Source of the DNA: Allobogoriella deserti
GTDB lineage: Bacteria > Actinomycetota > Actinomycetes > Actinomycetales > Actinomycetaceae
DNA length: 64,000 nucleotides
Direction: 5' to 3'
Assembly: GCF_042680605.1 (NCBI RefSeq)
Contig: NZ_JBHUEE010000005.1
Span: 124,001-188,000 of the forward strand
The position numbers were made by a program, and so were the translations under genes. Shown here piece after piece: positions 58,344 to 64,000 of this stretch. Below the pieces are notes generated by a model. The model ran no database searches. It was not told where the DNA came from and worked only from the letters and a program-made list of their open reading frames with translations. The stretch's first letter is position 1, and every line of letters starts with the position of its first letter.

Positions 58344-59807
58344 TCAGGTGGCCGGCATCATCGTGTACTTCGTGGACAGGTACTCCGCGATGCCCTCGAA
58401 GCCCCCCTCGCGGCCGATGCCGGACTGCTTGATGCCGCCGAACGGCGCCGCGGCGTTGGAGATGACGCCCACGTTGAGTCCCATCATCCCGGTCTCCAGC
58501 CGGTCGATCATGCGGTGCCCGCGTGCCAGGTCCTCGGTGTAGACGTAGGAGACCAGCCCGTACTCGGTGTCGTTGGCGAGGCGTACGGCCTCGTCCTCGC
58601 CGGAGAAGGTGGAGATCGCCAGCACGGGTCCGAAGATCTCCTCGCGGAGGATCTCGCTGCCGGGGGCGACTCCGGTGACGACGGTGGGGGCGTAGAAGTG
58701 ACCGGCACCCTCGATGGCCTCGCCGCCGGTGCGGACGGCCGCACCGCGTTCGACGGCGTCGGTGACCAGCGCGGAGACCTTCTCGACGGCGTCGGAGTCG
58801 ATGAGCGGACCGATCTGGACGCCGTCCTCGGTCCCGCGCCCGACCGTCATGGTCTGGACCCGTTCGGTGACCCGCGCGCTGAACTCCTCGGCGACCGACT
58901 CGTGGACGATGAACCGGTTGGCCGCGGTGCAGGCCTCGCCGATGTTGCGGAACTTCGCCAGCATCGCGCCGTCGACCGCCTTGTCCAGGTCGGCGTCGTC
59001 GAAGACGACGAACGGGGCGTTGCCGCCGAGCTCCATGGAGACCCGCAGCACGTTGTCCGCAGCCTGGGCGATGAGCTTGCGGCCGACCGGGGTGGATCCG
59101 GTGAAGGACAGCTTGCGCAGCCTCGGGTCGGCGATGACCGGTTCGGAGACCCGGCTCGAGGACGCCGACGTGATGACGTTGACCACGCCCGCAGGCAACC
59201 CCGCCTCCTCGAGCAGCTTGACGAAGAACAGCGTGGTCAGCGGCGTGAGCTGGGCGGGCTTGACCACCACCGTGCACCCGGCGGCCAGCGCCGGGGCGAT
59301 CTTGCGGGTGGCCATGGCGAGTGGAAAGTTCCACGGTGTGATGAAGTACGACGGTCCGACGGGCCGCTGGGAGACGATCGTGCGGCCCGTTCCTTCCGGG
59401 TTGAGCCCGTATCGCCCGGTGACGCGGACGGCCTCCTCGCTGAACCAGCGCAGGAACTCCCCGCCGTAGGCGACCTCGCCCCGGGACTCGGGCAGCGTCT
59501 TGCCCATCTCCAGGGTCATCAGCAGCGTGAGGTCCTCGGCACGGTCCTGCACCAGATCGAACGTGCGGCGCAGGATGTCGCTGCGCGTGCGGGGCGGGGT
59601 GGTCTCCCACTCGTGCTGTGCGGCCACGGCCGCGTCCAGGGCCCGCGTCGCGTCCGCCGCCGAGGCGTCGGCCACCTCGCGGAGCACCTTCCCGGTGGCC
59701 GGGTCCTCGACGGCGAGCGTCGCCCCGTTCTCGGCGTCGATCCATCGTCCGCCGATGAACAGTTGGCCCGGCACCTCGGCGAGTAGGGCGGTCTCACGAT
59801 CGCTCAC
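58344..59807 (-). CDS. gabD: Succinate-semialdehyde dehydrogenase
   Basis: 487 residues. ALDH fold: FITPWNFPLAMATRKIAPALAAGCTVVVKPA, FTGSTPVGRKL, Glu in MELGGNAPFVVFDDADLD, catalytic Cys in NIGEACTAANRF, FGGIKQSGIGREGGFEGIAEYL. Closest to GabD. It follows hpaI, which releases succinate semialdehyde; GabD turns this into succinate for the TCA cycle, so it is the last step of the hpa cluster. Confidence 0.9.
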   Translation of the reverse strand: MSDRETALLAEVPGQLFIGGRWIDAENGATLAVEDPATGKVLREVADASAADATRALDAAVAAQHEWETTPPRTRSDILRRTFDLVQDRAEDLTLLMTLEMGKTLPESRGEVAYGGEFLRWFSEEAVRVTGRYGLNPEGTGRTIVSQRPVGPSYFITPWNFPLAMATRKIAPALAAGCTVVVKPAQLTPLTTLFFVKLLEEAGLPAGVVNVITSASSSRVSEPVIADPRLRKLSFTGSTPVGRKLIAQAADNVLRVSMELGGNAPFVVFDDADLDKAVDGAMLAKFRNIGEACTAANRFIVHESVAEEFSARVTERVQTMTVGRGTEDGVQIGPLIDSDAVEKVSALVTDAVERGAAVRTGGEAIEGAGHFYAPTVVTGVAPGSEILREEIFGPVLAISTFSGEDEAVRLANDTEYGLVSYVYTEDLARGHRMIDRLETGMMGLNVGVISNAAAPFGGIKQSGIGREGGFEGIAEYLSTKYTMMPAT

Positions 59808-59882
59808 GGCTGGTCCTCCTCGGATCGACGGCGAAATGCTCGTTGGTGGCGATGGTCGCTGCTCCGGCGTTGGGACGCACGT

Positions 59883-60674
59883 TCAGGACTGCGTGTCCGC
59901 GTCCCCGAGATACGTCCGTACCAACTGCTCGGACCCGCGGGCGAGCAGGGCGACGTCGGCGCCGACGAGGATGAAGTCGGCCCCCGCCTCGAGGTACTGG
60001 CGGGCGGCGGCCGGGTCGAACGCGTTGACGCCGGCCGGCTTGCCGGCCGCGGAGATGTCGGCGAGCGCCCCGGCGGCGGCGGCGACGACGTCAGGATGGG
60101 TCTGCTGGCCGAGCAGCCCCATCGACGCGGCCAGGTCGCTCGGCCCGACGAAGACACCGTCGATCCCGTCCACGGCCGCGATGGCTCCGGCGTTGCGCAG
60201 CGCCTCCTCGGACTCGACCTGGACGAAGACCGAGACGTGGTCAGCGGCGTCGGGCAGGTAGCCCGGTATCCGGTTCCACCGGGCCGAACGGGCGAGACCG
60301 CTGCCCACCCCACGGTGGCCGGCCGGTGGGTACTGCGCCATGGCGGCCACGTCCCGGGCCTGCTCCGGCGTCGAGACCATCGGCACCAGGAGGTTCTGGG
60401 CGCCGAGGTCGAGGACCTGCTTGATGATGACCGTCTCGCCGATGGGAACCCGCACCATCGGGGTCACCGGGTATCCGGAGACGGCGTAGAGCTGGGCGAG
60501 GACGGACTCCAACCCGTTCGGAGCGTGCTCCATATCGATGAGGAGCCATTCCAGTCCGGAGCCGGCCATGATCTCCGCGGTGACGGGTGAACCGGAGCAG
60601 ACCCACCCGCCGTAGAGCGGACGGTCCGCCGCGGCGAGGCGGTCGCGGAAGGTCGGGTTCAGGTGAAGCGGCAT
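59883..60674 (-). CDS. hpaI: 4-hydroxy-2-oxoheptanedioate aldolase
   Basis: 263 residues. HpcH/HpaI barrel: YGGWVCSGSPVTAEIMAGSGLEWLLIDMEHAPNG, GAQNLLVPMVSTPEQAR, YPPAGHRGVGSGLARSARW, VFVQVESEEAL (metal Glu), DGVFVGPSDLAASMG (metal Asp). Cleaves 2,4-dihydroxyheptanedioate to pyruvate and succinate semialdehyde. Start overlaps the end of hpaH by 16 bases. Confidence 0.93.
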   Translation of the reverse strand: MPLHLNPTFRDRLAAADRPLYGGWVCSGSPVTAEIMAGSGLEWLLIDMEHAPNGLESVLAQLYAVSGYPVTPMVRVPIGETVIIKQVLDLGAQNLLVPMVSTPEQARDVAAMAQYPPAGHRGVGSGLARSARWNRIPGYLPDAADHVSVFVQVESEEALRNAGAIAAVDGIDGVFVGPSDLAASMGLLGQQTHPDVVAAAAGALADISAAGKPAGVNAFDPAAARQYLEAGADFILVGADVALLARGSEQLVRTYLGDADTQS

Positions 60675-61444
60675 GTGATCGTCCCCATCGGTCCGTAGTC
60701 GGCCAGCACGGTGTCACCTTGCTCCACCCACATCGGGCGTGTGAAGGAGCCGGCGAGAATGAGGTCGCCTGCCTCGAGCCGGTCGCCGTGCTGAGCGAGC
60801 TTGTTCGCCAGCCACGCGACGCCCGTGGCGGGGTGTCCCAGGACCGCGGCCGCCACCCCCGACTCCTCGATGACCTCGTTGCGGTACAACAGGGCGCTGA
60901 CCCACCGCAGGTCGACGCTCTCGGGTCGGGCGGGGGTGCCGCCGTGGACCATGGCCCCCATGGCGGCGTTGTCGCTGATGGTGTCGACGATGGTGCGGCC
61001 GGCCATCTCGATGCGGCTGGACAGGATCTCCAGCGCGGGGACGACGTACTCGGTGGCGCGCAGGACGTCGAAGACGCTCGCGTGCGGGCCCTCGACGGGC
61101 GTGGCGAGAACGAAGGCGAGCTCGACCTCGATGCGCACGTTGGAGAACCGGGCGTGCTCGATGACCGCACCGGACTCGTGGACCATGTCGCCGAAGATCG
61201 CGCCGTAGTCCGGCTCGGTGATTCCGGTGGCGGCCTGCATCACCTTGGAGGTGAGGCCGATCTTGCGGCCGACGGGCCGGCGGCCCGCCTCGATGCCGCG
61301 GCGGCGCCACTCGTTCTGCACGGCGTAGGAGTCCTCGATCGACATCTCGGGGTACCGCGCCGTCAACAGGGGCACGGTGGCCCGTTCGCGCTCGGCCGTG
61401 GCGAGCTCGTCGGCGATCTCGGTGATCTGCTCGGGGGTCAGCAT
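60659..61444 (-). CDS. hpaH: 2-oxo-hepta-3-ene-1,7-dioate hydratase
   Basis: 261 residues. VGRKIGLTSKVMQAATGITEPDYGAIFGDMVHESGAVI, RIEVELAFVLATPVEG (metal Glu residues), EILSSRIEMAGRTIVDTISDNAAMGAMVHGG and VAWLANKLAQHG are typical of HpaH/MhpD hydratases. ATG at 61444 chosen for AGG nine bases upstream; a GTG at 61450 is close to it. Confidence 0.92.
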   Translation of the reverse strand: MLTPEQITEIADELATAERERATVPLLTARYPEMSIEDSYAVQNEWRRRGIEAGRRPVGRKIGLTSKVMQAATGITEPDYGAIFGDMVHESGAVIEHARFSNVRIEVELAFVLATPVEGPHASVFDVLRATEYVVPALEILSSRIEMAGRTIVDTISDNAAMGAMVHGGTPARPESVDLRWVSALLYRNEVIEESGVAAAVLGHPATGVAWLANKLAQHGDRLEAGDLILAGSFTRPMWVEQGDTVLADYGPMGTITCRFT

Positions 61445-61454
61445 CGGCACGAGC

Positions 61455-62549
61455 CTAGAGCTGTTCGCCGAGCTTGTACTCGCCCTGCTTCCAGGACGGC
61501 AGGTCGTCCTGGCCCTTGCGGGTGTAGGTGAAGCCGTCCGCGCCGACGGTCACGTCCAACTCGCGTTCCTCGGTGCGGGAGACGACCGGCTGGGGGTTGC
61601 CGTCCAGGTCGAGGACCAGGGACGCCTCGTTGTACCAGCTGGGCACCACCGGGTTGCCCCACCAGTCGCGCCGCTGGTTGTCGTGCACGTCCCAGGTCAC
61701 CACCGGGTTGTCCGGGTCGCCCGTGTAGTAGTCCTGGGTGTAGATCTCCACCCGGTGGCCGTCGGGGTCGCGCAGGTAGAGGTAGAAGGCGTTGGAGACC
61801 CCGTGCCGGCCCGGTCCGCGTTCGATGCAGTCGGACAGGCGCAGGGCTCCGAGCTTGTCACAGATCGCGATCACGTTGTGCTTCTCGTGGGTGTTGAACG
61901 CGATGTGGTGCAGCCGCGGGCCGTCCCCGCCGGTCATGGCGGTGTCGTGCACCGTGGGTTTGCGCCGCATCCAGGCGGCGTAGACGGTGCCCTTCTCGTC
62001 CTGGATGTCCTCTGTGGTCCGGAAGCCCAGGTCGGACATGTACTGCACGGCTCGGGGGACGTCGGGGGTCACCTGGTTGAAGTGGTCAAGCCGCACGAGC
62101 GCCCCCGGCGTGTAGAGGTCGTAGCGCCACGCGAGCCGCTCCACGTGGGTGACGTCGTAGAAGAACTCGTACGGGAACCCGAGCGGGTCCTCCACGCGCA
62201 CCGAGTCGCCGACGCCTCGGACGAAGCCCTCCGGTCGGCGCTCGACCCGGCAGCCGAGCTCGGAGTAGAAGGCCTCCGCCTTGTCCAGCTCTTCCGGGCT
62301 GCGCACCCGGTAGGAGAAGGCGGCCGCCGCGGCGACCGGCCCCCGGCGCAGCACGAGGTTGTGGTGGATGAACTCCTCGAGGCTGCGCAGGTAGACGGCG
62401 TCGTCCTCCTCCGCCGTGACGACCAGACCGAGGACCTCGACGTAGAAGTGGCGTGCCCGCTCCAGGTCGGTCACCACCAGCTCGAGGTAGGCGCAGCGCA
62501 CCACGTCCGGCGGGGGAGAGGCGGGGGTGGGGATGGGGATGGGGGTCAT
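61455..62549 (-). CDS. hpaD: Homoprotocatechuate (3,4-dihydroxyphenylacetate) 2,3-dioxygenase
   Basis: 364 residues, extradiol type I (two VOC domains). Metal ligands read as His156 (RLDHFNQV), His215 (LHHIAFNTH) and Glu268 (HRVEIYTQDYYTG), and acid-base His201 (KPTVHDTAM), each one residue later than in the Brevibacterium enzyme. Opens the ring of homoprotocatechuate. It overlaps neither neighbour; 26 bases after hpaE. Confidence 0.95.
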   Translation of the reverse strand: MTPIPIPTPASPPPDVVRCAYLELVVTDLERARHFYVEVLGLVVTAEEDDAVYLRSLEEFIHHNLVLRRGPVAAAAAFSYRVRSPEELDKAEAFYSELGCRVERRPEGFVRGVGDSVRVEDPLGFPYEFFYDVTHVERLAWRYDLYTPGALVRLDHFNQVTPDVPRAVQYMSDLGFRTTEDIQDEKGTVYAAWMRRKPTVHDTAMTGGDGPRLHHIAFNTHEKHNVIAICDKLGALRLSDCIERGPGRHGVSNAFYLYLRDPDGHRVEIYTQDYYTGDPDNPVVTWDVHDNQRRDWWGNPVVPSWYNEASLVLDLDGNPQPVVSRTEERELDVTVGADGFTYTRKGQDDLPSWKQGEYKLGEQL

Positions 62550-62575
62550 GGGCTTCCTTGCCTTGCGCGGTCGGT

Positions 62576-64000
62576 TCAGGCCTTGCCGAAGACGGGGTTG
62601 TGCACCTCGCCGAGGGTGATGTGCACGGCCTGCTGGTCGGTGTAGAAGTCGATCGAGCGGTAGCCGCCCTCTTGGCCCAGGCCGGAGGCCTTCACGCCAC
62701 CGAACGGAGTACGGAGGTCACGGACGTTGTTCGAGTTCAGCCAGACCATGCCCGCCTCGACGCCCTGGGAGAAGTTGTGGGCGCGCTTGAGGTCGTTGGT
62801 CCAGATGTAGGCGGCCAGGCCGTACTTGGTGTCGTTGGCCAGCTCGAGCGCCTCCTCCTCCGTCTCGAACGGGGTGATCGCGACGACGGGCCCGAAGATC
62901 TCCTCCTGGAAGATCCGTGCCCGGGGTGGGACGTCGGCGAAGACGGTGGGGGCGACGAAGTTGCCCGACTCGAAACCCTCCGGGCGGCCTCCGCCGGCGA
63001 CGAGGCGGCCCTCGGATTTGCCGAGCTCGATGTAGCTCATGACCTTCTCGACGTGCTCGGGATGGACCAGTGCGCCGACCTCGGTGCTCTCCTCGTGCGG
63101 GTAGCCGACCCTGACTCGCCTCGCCTGGGCGGCGTACCGCTCGACGAAGGTGTCGTAGACCTCGCGCTGGACCAGGATCCGGCTGCCGGCCGTGCAGCGC
63201 TCGCCGTTGAGCGAGAAGACCCCGAAGATCGTCGCGTTGATCGCCTCGTCCAGGTCTGCGTCGGCGAAAACGACGGCAGGGGACTTCCCGCCCAGCTCCA
63301 TCGACAGGCCCTTCAGATGCGGGGCGGCGTTCGCGAAGATCAGCTGCCCGGTGGCGGACTCGCCGGTGAAGGAGATGAGCGGGACGTCGGGGTGTTTGAC
63401 GAGGGCGTCGCCGGCCTCCTCGCCGAGGCCGTTGACGAGGTTGAACACGCCCTCGGGCAGGCCGGCCTCCTCGAAGATGCCCGCCCACAGGGAGGCCGAG
63501 AGCGGGGTGAACTCGGCGGGTTTGAGAACCACAGTGTTGCCGGTGGCCAGCGCCGGCCCGAGCTTCCACGACTCCAGCATGAACGGGGTGTTCCACGGTG
63601 TGATGAGGCCGGCGACGCCGATCGGCTTGCGGTTGACGTAGTTGATCTGGCGTCCGGGGACCTTGAATGTGTCGTCGGCCTGGGCGACGACCAGGTCGGC
63701 GAAGAACCGGAAGTTCTCGGCCGCGCGCCGGGCCTGACCCAGCGCCTGCGTGATCGGCAGGCCCGAGTCGAAGGACTCCATCTCGGCGAGCTGCCGGTCG
63801 CGGGAGGTGACGATCTCGGCGATGCGGTGCAGCACCGTCGAGCGCTCGCGGGGGAGCATCGCGGGCCACGGCCCCTCCCGGAAGGCCGTGCGGGCGGCGG
63901 CGACGGCGCGGTCGACGTCCGCCTGCTTGCCGGCCGCGGCCTGGATGTAGACCTCGTTGGTGACCGGGTCCAGGACGTCGAAGGTGGCACCGTCGGCCGA
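62576..64000 (-). CDS. hpaE: 5-carboxymethyl-2-hydroxymuconate semialdehyde dehydrogenase, 5' end outside the window
   Basis: 475 residues visible; the frame is open to the right edge (SADGATFDVLDPVTNEVYIQ), so the start lies beyond 64000. ALDH: GLITPWNTPFMLESWKLGPALATGNTVVLKPAEFTPL, FTGESATGQLIF, Glu in MELGGKSPAVVFADADLDEA, catalytic Cys in NGERCTAGSRI, PFGGVKASGLGQEGGYRSIDFYTDQQAVHI. Oxidises the product of HpaD. First visible gene of the hpa operon. Confidence 0.93.
   Translation of the reverse strand, partial: SADGATFDVLDPVTNEVYIQAAAGKQADVDRAVAAARTAFREGPWPAMLPRERSTVLHRIAEIVTSRDRQLAEMESFDSGLPITQALGQARRAAENFRFFADLVVAQADDTFKVPGRQINYVNRKPIGVAGLITPWNTPFMLESWKLGPALATGNTVVLKPAEFTPLSASLWAGIFEEAGLPEGVFNLVNGLGEEAGDALVKHPDVPLISFTGESATGQLIFANAAPHLKGLSMELGGKSPAVVFADADLDEAINATIFGVFSLNGERCTAGSRILVQREVYDTFVERYAAQARRVRVGYPHEESTEVGALVHPEHVEKVMSYIELGKSEGRLVAGGGRPEGFESGNFVAPTVFADVPPRARIFQEEIFGPVVAITPFETEEEALELANDTKYGLAAYIWTNDLKRAHNFSQGVEAGMVWLNSNNVRDLRTPFGGVKASGLGQEGGYRSIDFYTDQQAVHITLGEVHNPVFGKA

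Noticed and set aside
56146..58542. 798-residue plus-strand open frame
   Set aside because: Antisense to the MazG, protease and ChaB genes; Arg/Ser/Pro-rich with no domain.

Overview
This is a single high-GC (about 70%) chromosomal stretch from an actinobacterium. Supporting signs are frequent GTG starts, several probable leaderless genes, an F420-type luciferase-like oxidoreductase, a SoxR next to a quinone/alcohol dehydrogenase rather than soxS, a nadD-(membrane protein)-rsfS-phosphatase block, and cebEFG-bgl-like sugar genes. A Micrococcales-type soil or marine organism is my best guess; the family is inference only. I see no rRNA, CRISPR array, transposase, integrase or phage genes. One tRNA, tRNA-Ala(GGC), lies at 34494-34566.

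Layout. (1) 1-6160: the 3' end of a family-8 polysaccharide lyase, a VOC protein, a DsbA/FrnE oxidoreductase coupled to a 55-residue Cys-pair protein, and a secreted peptidoglycan-debris pair (NagZ hexosaminidase and NamZ exo-muramidase) with a clear promoter. (2) 6236-18128: mixed metabolism and regulators: SoxR and its divergent oxidoreductase, a stress-type cluster (DUF3140, small conserved protein, SDR), a two-component system co-transcribed with a poly-Asp membrane-anchored protein, MarR-MFS, LLM oxidoreductase, winged-helix glycosylase-like protein, HxlR/NTF2-like pair and an FMN/F420-binding protein. (3) 18364-21762: small membrane protein, nadD, Ala/Pro/Ser-rich membrane protein, rsfS, phosphoglycerate-mutase-like phosphatase. 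(4) 21775-28595: a cellobiose/beta-glucoside operon (binding protein, two permeases, GH1 beta-glucosidase, LacI repressor) with two LacI boxes. (5) 28712-43034: ankyrin protein, single-lobe binding lipoprotein with a CDF transporter, Mn-catalase cluster, SOS-associated peptidase, tRNA-Ala, TetR-ABC exporter, further TetR units and a fused PabB-PabC. (6) 43122-49154: small alarmone synthetase, YeiH exporter with LysR, RibD-like reductase with HxlR, SDR, PdxK. (7) 49164-55934: a second LacI-controlled sugar ABC operon whose only enzyme is an FAD-dependent oxidoreductase with a C-terminal sugar-binding-like domain. (8) 55916-58201: MazG-like hydrolase, a trypsin-like protease beside a stand-alone copy of its N-terminal domain, ChaB. 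(9) 58344-64000: the lower homoprotocatechuate (4-hydroxyphenylacetate meta-cleavage) pathway hpaE-hpaD-hpaH-hpaI-gabD, running off the right edge.

A recurring theme is local regulation: most divergent gene pairs carry a readable palindrome between them (SoxR, MarR, HxlR twice, TetR twice, LysR, LacI twice). The systems I find least explained are the FAD-oxidoreductase sugar operon, the poly-Asp protein encoded with its histidine kinase, the one-lobe binding protein coupled to a metal transporter, and the protease/stand-alone-domain pair. No stretch over 300 bases lacks a gene.
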